Positions 18,092-27,338 are shown, numbered from the stretch's first letter. The stretch is 64,000 nucleotides of DNA from Cupriavidus necator A5-1 (GCF_000744095.1 NZ_JQLI01000001.1:682001-746000), one strand, 5' to 3'. Notes: a model not told the origin generated them from the letters alone. Translations and numbers: made by a program.

Positions 18092-19333
18092 TTAGCGGAT
18101 AGTCCCAGTCCCACGAAAGCGCGTGATCTCTTGGTCGCTATAGCCCGCTGCGTGCAGGATCTCCTCAGTGTGTTCGCCCAGCAGCGGCGCGCGCCGACGT
18201 ACTGCGCCCGGGGTTCTACTCAGCTTGATCGGAACTCCAGCAATCTTTACGGGGGTTGCTGAGCCTGGCTGCTCCACCTCGACCAGCATTTCTCGAATGG
18301 CATAGTGCCTGTCGGCAAAGATCTCAGCCGAGGTGTAGACAGAGCCGAAGGGCACCTTTCCGCCCAGTGTCAGGGCTATCTCTTCCTTGGTGCGCAGAGT
18401 GGTGAATGCTTCAATGGCGGCGATCACCCGCTCTTGGTGCTGCACGCGCGCGGCGTTGGTGGCGAATGCTGAATCCTGCGCCATCTCGGGGCGGCCAATG
18501 GCAACAGCTAGCTTTTCCCAGAACGCATCGGTTGCGCAGGCAATGGAAACATGGCCGTCTCTAGTGCGGAACAGACCGAATGGGCACAGCAGCGGGTGCC
18601 GGTTGCCCTCGGGTACGGGGACCGTGCCGGTGTAGGAGGTCTGGTAGACAATGCGCTCGCAAATGGCCAGCACGGCGTCGGTCATCGCGACATCGACGAA
18701 CTGGCCTTGGCCGGTGTCGCGGGCTCGGGTTACCGCCGCCAGGATGCCGATGCACAGCATCAGCGCCGGTACCGTATCGCCCACGCCAGGTCCAATCTTA
18801 GTTGGCGTATCGCGGTCTAGGCCGGTAATACCCATCATCCCACCCATGGCCTGCGAGACGACATCATAGGCCGGCCATTGCGCATACGGGCTCTCCCCGC
18901 TGCGAGGATCGCCAAAGCCGCGGACGGTGCCGTAGACTAGGCGCGGGTTCGTCTCGCGGAGTGTCTCGTAGGACAGGCCGAGCCGCTCCATTACGCCAGC
19001 GCGGAAGTTTTCGACAACCACGTCTGCTTTGTCGATTAGCTTGCGGGCGATATCGCGACCGTCCTCGGTCTTCAGATCAACCGCAATTGAGCGCTTGTTG
19101 CGGTTGACGCTTTGAAAATAGCCGCCGAAGTCGCGCAGCGTGTCGTCGGCGCAAAAGGGGCCGGTGACGCGAGTGCCGTCACCGGTGATGGTTTCGACTT
19201 TGATCACGTCGGCACCGTGGTCGGCCAGGATTTGGGTGCAGAAGGGCCCAGCCAACATCTGCGTGAGGTCGACCACTCGCAGCCCTGCGAGAGCACCAGC
19301 CGGACTGGCCACGTTGGATGCGTGAGATGGCAT
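18092..19333 (-). CDS. Class III CoA-transferase (CaiB/BaiF)
   Basis: A 413-residue family III CoA-transferase, which moves CoA between carboxylic acids. Visible motifs are LAGLRVVDLTQMLAGPFCTQ, GADVIKVE, NRNKRSIAVDLKTEDGR, DVVVENFRAGVMERLGL and PAYDVVSQAMGGMMGITG, which contains the expected catalytic Asp. It starts 3 bases after the MmgE/PrpD stop and is the third gene of the acyl-CoA dehydrogenase operon. In this setting it most likely activates mesaconate, methylsuccinate or itaconate, using succinyl-CoA or another donor. The substrate is an inference. Intact. Confidence 0.9.
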   Translation of the reverse strand: MPSHASNVASPAGALAGLRVVDLTQMLAGPFCTQILADHGADVIKVETITGDGTRVTGPFCADDTLRDFGGYFQSVNRNKRSIAVDLKTEDGRDIARKLIDKADVVVENFRAGVMERLGLSYETLRETNPRLVYGTVRGFGDPRSGESPYAQWPAYDVVSQAMGGMMGITGLDRDTPTKIGPGVGDTVPALMLCIGILAAVTRARDTGQGQFVDVAMTDAVLAICERIVYQTSYTGTVPVPEGNRHPLLCPFGLFRTRDGHVSIACATDAFWEKLAVAIGRPEMAQDSAFATNAARVQHQERVIAAIEAFTTLRTKEEIALTLGGKVPFGSVYTSAEIFADRHYAIREMLVEVEQPGSATPVKIAGVPIKLSRTPGAVRRRAPLLGEHTEEILHAAGYSDQEITRFRGTGTIR

Positions 19334-19336
19334 GAT

Positions 19337-20722
19337 TTACTCCGCTCCAGGTTTGCGCGCGATACCGTCGCCTGCCATCCATCCGTGCAGGCTCGGGTAC
19401 AGAGATTGCGCCGGCAAGGCATCCAGCGAATCAACAAACGTCCAAAGCGCCTGCGCTTGTGCTGCGCCGAGCAGCGCCTCGGCCTTTGCACGGAGCTTGG
19501 TAGCCTTGACGCTGTATGGAACCCGGTTGCAAAGGTCGATGGTGTACTCCAGCGATGTGCCGGAGTGGGTGATGACGGTGGCCCGGCAAGCTGTGTCGGC
19601 AACCGCCGGGTTAGGGCTGATCTCAACCCGGCTAGCGATTTCCACAAGCACGGAATCCTGGCAAGTGGCTTCGGAGAATGACGACAGCGAAGCTGTGTCG
19701 ATGCCTGCGAAAATCATTGCGGTGGTTAGCGGCAGGCTGAACTTGGCTTCCAGACCGGTCGAGGGCTTGGGAATACAGCAGACGGGCAGCCACTGCGGCG
19801 CGATTTCGAGCGTGATACGCGCGATGTCGTCCGGTTGGAGTCGGTGTTTTTCGCGCAGCGCAGTCAGCGCTTCCAATGCCGGATGGGTTCCGTGGCAGCA
19901 AGCATGGAATTTGTACTGAACTTCGACAAAGCGGAAGGCGTGCGGCTGGCCGGCGAATGGATTGTCCAAGCATCCTTGCGCGGCGCCGTGCGTGATAGCG
20001 AACCCGCCTGGACATTCAATCGCGTCGGGGCGGGCGACAAATCCTAGTCCCGCGAGTGTTGCCGCTTCGACGCCAGTGGACGCTGCCATGCCAGCGTGGA
20101 ACGGCTTGCTCATGGTGCCGAATTGGCATTTCAGCCCAGAGGCGCGTGTGGCTGCCAGCCCCAGCGCATGGCCGGCCTGATCGGCTCCAAGCCCTAACAG
20201 GCGTGCAGCCGCTGCGGTTGCGCCAAAAGCGCCTGATGTGGCGGTCTGGTGGAAGCCGGCGTTGTAGTGTGGGCGGCCGAGCCACGCGCCCACACGACAA
20301 GTGGTTTCCACGCCGACAAGGAACGCTTCCAGCAGAGCTTTGCCGCTGGCTTGCCGCTTCTCGGCGATAGCCAGGACGGCTGGCAGCACAGCCGCACTAG
20401 GGTGACCAACGAAATCGAAATGCGTATCGTCGTAATCGAGGGCGTGTGCGGAGGCGCCGTTGAGCAGCGCGGCAGCACGGGCGGGGACGCGCTGCGCGAG
20501 GCCGAAGGCGCTGGCTTGCGGCGCGCCGCCTTCACTGCGCACCAGTTCGCGCACAGCCTGGCTGACCGGCTCGTGCATGCCGGCAATCGCCACTGCCAAG
20601 CAGTCAAAGACGGACAGCCGGGCGATGTCGAGTGCCGCGGCGGGAAAATGCAACGTTCGGTCTGCCGCGAATGCGGCAGCGCGTGCAGTGATTCCTAGAG
20701 TGGGAGAGGTGCTATTGGTCAT
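19337..20722 (-). CDS. MmgE/PrpD family protein
   Basis: 461 residues of the MmgE/PrpD fold, which includes 2-methylcitrate dehydratase and cis-aconitate decarboxylase. Family features are the N-terminal helical region with LDIARLSVFDCLAVAIAG, SAHALDYDDTHFDFVGHPSA (active-site His/Asp region) and GLKCQFGTMSKPFHAGMAA. Its ATG overlaps the acyl-CoA dehydrogenase stop by 4 bases (20719-20722), indicating translational coupling. In the locus it may hydrate, dehydrate or decarboxylate a branched C5 or C6 acid. Which reaction is unknown. Intact. Confidence 0.87.
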   Translation of the reverse strand: MTNSTSPTLGITARAAAFAADRTLHFPAAALDIARLSVFDCLAVAIAGMHEPVSQAVRELVRSEGGAPQASAFGLAQRVPARAAALLNGASAHALDYDDTHFDFVGHPSAAVLPAVLAIAEKRQASGKALLEAFLVGVETTCRVGAWLGRPHYNAGFHQTATSGAFGATAAAARLLGLGADQAGHALGLAATRASGLKCQFGTMSKPFHAGMAASTGVEAATLAGLGFVARPDAIECPGGFAITHGAAQGCLDNPFAGQPHAFRFVEVQYKFHACCHGTHPALEALTALREKHRLQPDDIARITLEIAPQWLPVCCIPKPSTGLEAKFSLPLTTAMIFAGIDTASLSSFSEATCQDSVLVEIASRVEISPNPAVADTACRATVITHSGTSLEYTIDLCNRVPYSVKATKLRAKAEALLGAAQAQALWTFVDSLDALPAQSLYPSLHGWMAGDGIARKPGAE

Positions 20723-21903
20723 TGTGTCTCCGGTGCTAATGCCGGCACTTTGCCCAAGATTGCATCGGAGATGATGCGCATCTGGATTTCGGAAGTGCCT
20801 TCGAAAATCTTGGTCAGGCGCGCATCACGCCAGTAGCGCTCAGCGGCAAAGTGCGTGGTGTAGCCCGCGCCGCCGTGGATCTGCAGGGCCTCGCTTGTCA
20901 CGCATTCGGACATCTCGCTGGCAAATAGCTTGACCATCGATGCCTCGGTATCAGTGCGGATGCCCTCGTCGATCTTCTCGCACACGGCGTAGAGCAGGGC
21001 GCGAGACGCCTCGATCTGCGTGGCCATATCGGCCAGCTTGAAGCGGATGGTCTGGAAGTTGACGATGGGGTTGCCAAATTGCGCGCGGTCCTTGGCATAC
21101 TGGATCGAATCCTCCAGGCTGCCCTGCGCCAGGCCGATGGAGCGCGCGGCGGTGTGGGCCCGCGCGGTTTCCAGCCCGGCCGTGGCGAGGTAGAAGGCCT
21201 TGCCTTCCGCGCCAACCATCTTCGAGTGTGATACCCGGCATCCGTCGAAGGCCAGTTCCCACGTGGTCCAGCCGTGGTAGCCGATCTTGGGGATGATGCT
21301 GCCCTTGACGCCCGCGGGCAGCGCGCCCCGCGGCTTTTCTACCATGAATGCGGACAAGCCCTTGTGGCGCGCCTTCGGGTCGACCACCGGGTCGGTGCGG
21401 CAGATCACCAGGATGAAGTCGGCTTCGTCGGCAAAGGTGCACCAATACTTGCTGCCGGTGATGATCCAATCGTCGCCATCGCGCATGGCGCGGCAGGAGA
21501 TGTTGGCTACGTCAGAGCCGGCATTGGGTTCCGACAGCGAGAACGCGCCTAGGAACTCGCCGCGCGCCATGCGCGGCAGGTACTCGGCCTTAGTCTCCGG
21601 AGTCAATGCTTTGAGGGCGCCGATCAACTCATTGCCTCGAGCAATCAGGCTACCCACGCTCATCCAGCCGCGCGAAAGCTGCTCGGCCACCAGACAGTAC
21701 TCGTAGGCGCCCAAGCCAAGGCCGCCGTATTCCTCGGGAATCAGGATGCCGAAGTAGCCGAGCTCGGCCATCTCGTCGATCAACTCGCGAGGGATCTTGC
21801 CCTTTTCCGGATCCAGCTTGTTGGCGATGGGCAGCACTCGCTCCATCGTGAATTGCCGCGCAGCCTCTTGGATCATGCGCCGCTCTTCGGTCAGTTTCTG
21901 CAT
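20719..21903 (-). CDS. Acyl-CoA dehydrogenase
   Basis: 394-residue FAD-dependent acyl-CoA dehydrogenase of canonical length. N-terminal helices are followed by FGILIPEEYGGLGLGAYEY, the FAD region GAFSLSEPNAGSDVANISC, IITGSKYWCTFADEAD, YAKDRAQFGNPIVNFQTIRF and ALQIHGGAGYTTHFAAERYW. The end carries the catalytic Glu segment TKIFEGTSEIQMRII. It is the first gene of the minus-strand operon. With a mesaconyl-CoA hydratase-like gene divergent from it, oxidation of methylsuccinyl-CoA to mesaconyl-CoA is a reasonable guess, although known methylsuccinyl-CoA dehydrogenases are longer. A GntR-type palindrome at 21939-21950 lies 36 bases upstream of the ATG. Confidence 0.92.
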   Translation of the reverse strand: MQKLTEERRMIQEAARQFTMERVLPIANKLDPEKGKIPRELIDEMAELGYFGILIPEEYGGLGLGAYEYCLVAEQLSRGWMSVGSLIARGNELIGALKALTPETKAEYLPRMARGEFLGAFSLSEPNAGSDVANISCRAMRDGDDWIITGSKYWCTFADEADFILVICRTDPVVDPKARHKGLSAFMVEKPRGALPAGVKGSIIPKIGYHGWTTWELAFDGCRVSHSKMVGAEGKAFYLATAGLETARAHTAARSIGLAQGSLEDSIQYAKDRAQFGNPIVNFQTIRFKLADMATQIEASRALLYAVCEKIDEGIRTDTEASMVKLFASEMSECVTSEALQIHGGAGYTTHFAAERYWRDARLTKIFEGTSEIQMRIISDAILGKVPALAPETQ

Positions 21904-22566
21904 CCTGCTTCCTTGCTATACCCTGGGGGTGGCGATATATGTACGTACATAATATGCAGATAGTCGAGCGGAAGCAAGGCGCGATCACAAGAAAATCGGA
22001 GAAGGACCCATAATTTCCCATCCTCCGTTGTTTGTGACTTCGTCTGTGCCAACATTTGTTCGTACAAATCGGCGTGAAATGCTTCATACCGCGGGGCGTC
22101 GCACGTCAGTTAGGGATGGCGATTGCTGGCGATGGTAGTCCGGGGTGCATGGCTCTGAATTGCCGTACGGTGGGAGAACACGATAGAGCCGTAGTGGCCA
22201 CGGGAAGGAGGGGCGCGAAACGACGCCAAAATCTGAGCAGGCTTCTCGGGAAGAGTGTAGGGCTTATTGCCGCTGGGGCGAGCGAGGCCGCGCGTGGCTC
22301 GGCCGCACGGCCGCTCAAATGCAGTTCATCTCATAGGTGCGTACATTAATTCTGCCGAAAAGTGATTGGATACCTACGTCGTCTGCAAAAATGTACTCAT
22401 AGCGGCACTAATAGGCAGGCATTTGATACCGCGAGGTCGGTGTGATGGCGGTTGGACTTGATCTTGCATTATTCACACATCATAATGTACGGACATAACA
22501 CGTGGCGCGCATAAGGCACGCCTCCGAGTCGGGGTAATCCAGTGCATGAGGGACTAGGGGACGTAG
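21904..22566. promoter_or_regulatory. Divergent promoter region with four GntR-type operators
   Basis: This 663-bp gap holds no recognisable gene but has four sites related to ATGTACGTACAT. They are a perfect palindrome at 21939-21950, TTGTTCGTACAA at 22056-22067 (inside the larger near-palindrome 22054-22069), AGGTGCGTACAT at 22335-22346, and ATGTACGGACAT at 22485-22496. GT-N4-AC cores are typical for HutC-type GntR regulators, and one is encoded at 24767. The outer sites flank the two gene starts, which fits repression of both operons, possibly by looping. Confidence 0.7.
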
Positions 22567-23628
22567 ATGAAGATGAACCGCAGCGGCAACTATTTCGAAG
22601 ATTTTTGGGTTGGCATGACAGTCAGTCATGCCACACCGCGAACGCTCACCGAGGGCGACCGTAGTCTGTATATCGGGCTCACGGGCAGCCGTACGGCGCT
22701 CTGCACCGCAGAGACCAATGCCCAGCGATTGGGCTTCGAGCAGCGGCCGCTGGAAGACCTGCTAGTGTTCAACACCGCCTTTGGCAAGACGGTGCCGGAT
22801 GTTTCGCTCAATGCCGTGGCGAACCTGGGCTATGCGGAGGTGTGCTTCGTCTCGCATGTGTACCCAGGCGACACGCTGGCTGTCGAGACCGAGGTCATTG
22901 GCCTGAAGGAGAACTCCAACCGCAAGAGCGGGGTGGTGTACGTGCGCTCCACCGTTCACAACCAGCATGGCCGCGGGGTGCTGAGCTGGGTGCGTTGGGT
23001 GATGGTGCACAAGCGCGACCACAGTGCGACGTGCGGCGAGGTGGTGGTGCCCGCCACGCAGGCCGTGGTGCCCACGGAATGGCTGCGCCGTAGCGACTAC
23101 ACGGCGCGCGTGCGTGAGATCACGGCGATGACCGGCTTTGCAGACCTCTGGGAAGACTACGCCGTGGGCGAGCGCATTGACCATCCCGGGGCAATGACCA
23201 TCAACGACAGCGACCACAGCATTGCCACGCGTCTGTACCAGAATACCGCCCGTGCGCACTTCGACGGCCACGCCATGGCGTCGAACGGAGGGCAACGGCT
23301 GGTCTACGGCGGCCACATCATCTCGGTATGCCGCGCACTGGCCTATGATGGGCTGGAAAACGGCCTGTCGATGCTGGCCATCAACGGTGGCAGCCATGTG
23401 AACCCGACGTATGCCGGCGACACCATCGCCTGCGCGACCATCGTGCTGGACAAGATCGACCTCGGTCAGGACCACGTTGGCGGGCTGCGCCTGCGCACGA
23501 TCGGCGTGAAGAACGCCAACGCCGCGTCCATTGATTTCCCTGAGCCGGGAGAAGGCAGGATGATCTATCCATCCAACGTGGTGCTCGACCTCGACTACAC
23601 CATCGCCATGCCAAAGCGCGAACAGTAG
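22567..23628 (+). CDS. mch: Mesaconyl-CoA hydratase-like MaoC protein
   Basis: 353-residue double hot-dog hydratase closely matching the mesaconyl-CoA hydratase (Mch) pattern. Segments are GNYFEDFWVGMTVSHATPRT, LEDLLVFNTAFGKTVPDVSL, NAVANLGYAEVCFVSHVYPG, ATRLYQNTARAHFDGHAM and LVYGGHIISVCRALAYDGLE. Mch reversibly hydrates mesaconyl-CoA to beta-methylmalyl-CoA. The length equals that of known Mch proteins. It leads a plus-strand unit with the CitE-like lyase (51 bases downstream) and the GntR gene. Itaconyl-CoA hydratases are also MaoC-like but shorter, so the mesaconyl-CoA assignment is preferred; an itaconate role is not excluded. ATG 22573 is an alternative start. Confidence 0.87.
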   Translation: MKMNRSGNYFEDFWVGMTVSHATPRTLTEGDRSLYIGLTGSRTALCTAETNAQRLGFEQRPLEDLLVFNTAFGKTVPDVSLNAVANLGYAEVCFVSHVYPGDTLAVETEVIGLKENSNRKSGVVYVRSTVHNQHGRGVLSWVRWVMVHKRDHSATCGEVVVPATQAVVPTEWLRRSDYTARVREITAMTGFADLWEDYAVGERIDHPGAMTINDSDHSIATRLYQNTARAHFDGHAMASNGGQRLVYGGHIISVCRALAYDGLENGLSMLAINGGSHVNPTYAGDTIACATIVLDKIDLGQDHVGGLRLRTIGVKNANAASIDFPEPGEGRMIYPSNVVLDLDYTIAMPKREQ

Positions 23629-23679
23629 ACCCTGCCAGCTACACGATTCAACGTATCCAACCTTTCATCGAGAGCAGAC

Positions 23680-24684
23680 ATGATTACCGCAACGCACCCG
23701 AACGACGCGCTCTTTGCCGGCGAAAAGGCCTTCCCCGTGCTGGCCGCCTGTGAACACTTCGCCGGCAGCGAGAAACTGATCGGCAAGGCCATGGACCTGC
23801 AGGTCGAGTACGGACCGGTCTTCGACGTGACCTGCGACTGCGAGGACGGGGCGGCCGCCGGCCAGGAACGCGAACATGCAGAGATGGTGGCGCGCATGAT
23901 CGCCTCGGAACGGAACCGGTTCGGCCGCGCCGGCGCGCGCATCCATGACCCGTCGCACCCGGCCTGGCGGCAGGACGTGGACATCATCGTGAGCGGGGCT
24001 GGCAGCCGTCTAGCCTACATTACCGTGCCCAAGGCCACCAACAGCGGGCAGGTGGCTGAAGTGATCCGCTATATCGGCGAGGCCGGCGAGAAGGCTGGGC
24101 CCGACAAGCCCGTGCCGGTACACGTGCTGATCGAAACCCACGGTGCGCTGCGCGACGTGTTCCAGATCGCCGCGCTGCCGAACATCGAGGTGCTGGACTT
24201 CGGCCTGATGGATTTCGTCAGCGGCCACTACGGCGCCATTCGGGCTGCCGCCATGCGCAGCCCGGGCCAGTTCGAGCATGCGCTGCTGGCGCGCGCCAAG
24301 GCCAACATGGTGGCGGCGGCGCTGGCTAATGGCATCGTGCCGGCGCACAATGTCTGCCTGAACCTGAAGGATGCCGAGGTTATCGCCAGCGACGCGCGCC
24401 GCGCCTGCAACGAATTCGGCTTCCTGCGCATGTGGAGCATCCATCCGGCGCAGATCCAGCCGATCGTGAACGCAATGCGCCCGGACTTCACCGAGGTGGA
24501 AGACGCGGCCGGCATCCTGGTGGCAGCACAGGACGCAGACTGGGGCCCTATTCAGTACAAGGGCGAACTGCACGACCGCGCCACCTACCGCTATTTCTGG
24601 GAGGTGCTCCAGAAGGCCAAGGTCACTGGCATGACGCTCTCGGTGGAGGCGGATCAGCGATTCTTCGGGTGCCAGAGCCGGTGA
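23680..24684 (+). CDS. HpcH/HpaI (CitE-like) CoA-ester lyase
   Basis: 334-residue lyase of the citrate lyase beta/malyl-CoA lyase superfamily. The product shows FDVTCDCEDGAAAGQEREHA (acidic metal-site region), RIHDPSHPAW, AYITVPKATN, VHVLIETHGALRDVF with a conserved Glu, LDFGLMDFVSGHYGA, and FGFLRMWSIHPAQIQPI. Following Mch, it would split beta-methylmalyl-CoA into glyoxylate and propionyl-CoA. If the pathway is itaconate-type, it would split citramalyl-CoA into pyruvate and acetyl-CoA. Product identity is inferred. The ATG at 23680 has AGAGC upstream, a weak ribosome site. Confidence 0.88.
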   Translation: MITATHPNDALFAGEKAFPVLAACEHFAGSEKLIGKAMDLQVEYGPVFDVTCDCEDGAAAGQEREHAEMVARMIASERNRFGRAGARIHDPSHPAWRQDVDIIVSGAGSRLAYITVPKATNSGQVAEVIRYIGEAGEKAGPDKPVPVHVLIETHGALRDVFQIAALPNIEVLDFGLMDFVSGHYGAIRAAAMRSPGQFEHALLARAKANMVAAALANGIVPAHNVCLNLKDAEVIASDARRACNEFGFLRMWSIHPAQIQPIVNAMRPDFTEVEDAAGILVAAQDADWGPIQYKGELHDRATYRYFWEVLQKAKVTGMTLSVEADQRFFGCQSR

Positions 24685-24766
24685 GCGCGGGATGCGGCGC
24701 TGCGGGAGCGTAGAATATGCTTTACCGCATCCTGCGGTCGCCATCAGGCCCGCTGCGCCCACGACC

Positions 24767-25540
24767 ATGACCACGACACCAAAGGAAAGCAAGAGCGATA
24801 CGCCCAACTCATCCACTCGCTATGCGGAATTAGCTAGTACGCTAGTCAAGGAGATTGTAGAGGGGCGCCGTGTGGTTGGCAGCCTGCTTCCGACCGAGCA
24901 TGAGCTGGCCGAGCAGCATGGCGTCAGCCGGCATACTGTGCGCGCCTCACTCCGGTTGCTGCAGGACCTAGGCTATATTTCACGCAAAAAGGCGGTTGGT
25001 ACCATTGTCGAGAGCGCGAACCCGAACGCGGCATACACCCAGTCTTTCGGCACCGCGGAAGACCTAGTGCGCGTCGCTGCCACCGAGGTGCGCTCGATCG
25101 AGGGGGTGAGTAACGTCACCCTCGACCGTGCGCTGGCACGTCGGCTGGAAGCGCCGGTGGGCAGCGACTGGGTATTGCTTAGCGGCATGCGCGTGGACCC
25201 ACGCAAGGGCAGTATGCCTGTAGCCAGGGCTGACATCTATATCGACGCCTCGCTCGCTGGCTTGGTCGACTCCATTTGCAATCACCCACAAACGCTGGTT
25301 AGCGCGCTAATAGAGCGCGAACGAGCGACGGCCATTGCGGAAATCCGTCAGGTGATTACGGGGACGCTAATCAAGGCGCCGCTGGCCGTGCGCCTTGGCG
25401 TAGAGGCAGGGTCGGCCGGTCTACGGCTGATACGCCAATACAAGGATGCTTCCGGGAAAATCCTCGAAATCACCGATACCGTCTATCCGGCAGACCGGGT
25501 GTCCGTGGCCTTCCAGCTAAAGAGAAGCCGAAATCTGTAG
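24767..25540 (+). CDS. GntR/HutC-family transcriptional regulator
   Basis: Regulator with an N-terminal winged helix (LASTLVKEIVEGRRVVGSLL, LPTEHELAEQHGVSRHTVRA, DLGYISRKKAVGTIV) and a C-terminal UTRA ligand-binding domain (TAIAEIRQVITGTLIKAPLA and ITDTVYPADRVSVAFQLKR). ATG 24767 begins MTTTPKESKSD and fits the family better than the earlier in-frame start at 24692. It is last in the mch-lyase unit and is the natural candidate for binding the four palindromes at 21939-22496. The effector is probably a pathway CoA ester or free acid; this is an inference. Confidence 0.9.
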   Translation: MTTTPKESKSDTPNSSTRYAELASTLVKEIVEGRRVVGSLLPTEHELAEQHGVSRHTVRASLRLLQDLGYISRKKAVGTIVESANPNAAYTQSFGTAEDLVRVAATEVRSIEGVSNVTLDRALARRLEAPVGSDWVLLSGMRVDPRKGSMPVARADIYIDASLAGLVDSICNHPQTLVSALIERERATAIAEIRQVITGTLIKAPLAVRLGVEAGSAGLRLIRQYKDASGKILEITDTVYPADRVSVAFQLKRSRNL

Positions 25541-25669
25541 CTACTAGATTAGGCGACGACCATTTGAGCTCAACCGGAGCTCGCGGGCACCGGAGACCGC
25601 GGATTTTTTGGCCGCGGCAAACTGGCTGCGTGCGCCTCATTGAACCCGCGAGTTCAGGCCGGGTCACGG

Positions 25670-25850
25670 TTCCTGCGGTACTGCGATAAACAGCTGGAGT
25701 ACTACCGCTCCAGTGGCGGAATGCACGGTGAAAAGCCGTCGAATTATCGAAGCCGACATCATAGGCAATAGCGGTAATAGCGTCGTCAGACCGGGTAAGT
25801 CGCTGTATCGCGATGTCACGCCGCACCTCCTTCTTGACCACCAAGTGCAA
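25670..25850 (-). pseudogene. AraC-family regulator, C-terminal HTH fragment
   Basis: A short stretch reads VRRDIAIQRLTRSDDAITAI, then AYDVGFDNSTAFHRAFRHWS and PAVYRST, the second helix-turn-helix and signature of AraC/XylS proteins. The N-terminal sensor domain and first HTH are absent and flanking frames do not extend it. It is a relic between the GntR gene and the aldehyde dehydrogenase. It may have regulated the latter's operon before decay. The rest of 25541-25876 holds nothing else recognised. Confidence 0.65.
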
Positions 25851-25876
25851 ACGCAGCTTTCCACCAGAATACCCGG

Positions 25877-27310
25877 TTACAACCGCACGGTTACACACTT
25901 GACTTGCGTATAGTTGTACAGGGCCTCAATACCTTTCTCGCGCCCGTATCCACTGAGTTTGTACCCGCCCAGCGGTGTCTCGACACCACCCCCCATATAC
26001 TCATTGACATAAATTTGTCCTGCTTCAAGCCGCGCAGCTACCCGATGGGCGCGCGCCAGGTCCCTTGTCCAAATGCCAGCGGCAAGGCCGAAGTCCGAAT
26101 CATTGGCAATAGCGACAGCCTCCTCTTCGTCGTCGAACGGGATGACACATGCAACCGGACCAAAGACCTCTTCCCGAGCGATGCGCATCTTGTTGGTTAC
26201 GCCGGTGTAAAGAGTCGGTGTCACATACCAACCGCCTTGTAACTCAGGTGCCTGGGGAAGCGTTCCACCAGCAGCCGCGACAGCACCCTCGTTCTGTGCC
26301 ACCTCAAAATATTCTCGCACCTTGTCGTACTGGTGACGGGTCGTCATTGGCCCGATCGACGCATCGGGGCCACTGCCAACTTTGAGATTTCGCATCGCAT
26401 CGATCATGGCTTCAACGAATGCGTCGTGAATGGACCGCTCTACAAGCACCCTTGTCCCGGCCACGCACGCCTGCCCTGCGTTAAAGATGAAGCCGCGCAG
26501 GGCTCCAGGCACGGCCTGGGCCAGGTCTGCGTCAGCGAATACCACGTCGGGAGACTTGCCGCCCAGTTCAAGTGTCAGCGGTATAAGCCGCTCCGCAGCG
26601 ACGCGCGCCACCTCACGCCCTCCACGTACTGAGCCGGTGAAGGCCACTTTGCGCACATCGTGATGTTCGACCAGCGCTGCACCGACCTCCGGTCCAGTAC
26701 CAGTCACCACATTGAGCACTCCAGGCGGCAAGCCGCATTGCTCGGTGGCCATCCGTGCCAGACGTAACAGGGTTGTGGACGTCACCTCGGAAGGCTTGGC
26801 CACTACAGTATTGCCGGATGCCAGCGCGGGCGCGATCGCGCGAGCAGCCTGGTTCAGCGGCAAGTTCCATGGAAGGATCGTGGCGACCACGCCGTACGGT
26901 TCACGCCGCGTGTACGAATGGTATCCAGCCCCCAGATCAATTGTCTCGCCTTGAAGTGCGTTGACCAAGCCGCCATAGAACTCGAAATACTGGGCGGTAT
27001 TCTCCATTTCTATTGCTACCTGCGTCGGTGGCTTGCCCGTCTCCTCGCTTTCCAGATCGCCCCATTCGCCAGCGAACGTGCGGATGAGCGCTGCCATGCG
27101 GGTGAGCACGCGGCCGCGCTCCGCAGGACGTACATCCCGCCAGCCGGGCAGCGCGCGCTTACACGCTTCGACAGCCATATCAACGTCTTGAGCATTACCC
27201 CGTGCCACAGTTGCTGTCTTTTCGCCAGTGGCGGGGTTAAAAACGTCCAGATATTGCGAGGTGCCCGCAGGGACGGACATACCGTTAATGAAGTGTTGCT
27301 CATGTCTCAC
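25877..27310 (-). CDS. NAD(P)+ aldehyde dehydrogenase
   Basis: 477-residue aldehyde dehydrogenase of the betaine/broad-specificity type, oxidising an aldehyde to the acid. Motifs are ILPWNLPLNQAARAIAPALA, GNTVVAKPSE, FTGSVRGGREVARVAA, the general base Glu in TLELGGKSPDVVF, the nucleophilic Cys in FNAGQACVAGTRVLV, and EEVFGPVACVIPF. It starts 28 bases after the GMC gene and is last in the operon with the haloalkane dehalogenase. In that setting it would finish oxidation of a dehalogenated alcohol. Intact and of normal length. Confidence 0.92.
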   Translation of the reverse strand: MRHEQHFINGMSVPAGTSQYLDVFNPATGEKTATVARGNAQDVDMAVEACKRALPGWRDVRPAERGRVLTRMAALIRTFAGEWGDLESEETGKPPTQVAIEMENTAQYFEFYGGLVNALQGETIDLGAGYHSYTRREPYGVVATILPWNLPLNQAARAIAPALASGNTVVAKPSEVTSTTLLRLARMATEQCGLPPGVLNVVTGTGPEVGAALVEHHDVRKVAFTGSVRGGREVARVAAERLIPLTLELGGKSPDVVFADADLAQAVPGALRGFIFNAGQACVAGTRVLVERSIHDAFVEAMIDAMRNLKVGSGPDASIGPMTTRHQYDKVREYFEVAQNEGAVAAAGGTLPQAPELQGGWYVTPTLYTGVTNKMRIAREEVFGPVACVIPFDDEEEAVAIANDSDFGLAAGIWTRDLARAHRVAARLEAGQIYVNEYMGGGVETPLGGYKLSGYGREKGIEALYNYTQVKCVTVRL

Positions 27311-27338
27311 GATCTAAATCTCCGCATTCAGAATTTAA

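Noticed and set aside
25598..25632. CCGCGG repeats around a T run after the GntR gene as a terminator.
   Set aside because: The T run lies between the arms rather than after the stem, so it does not have terminator geometry.
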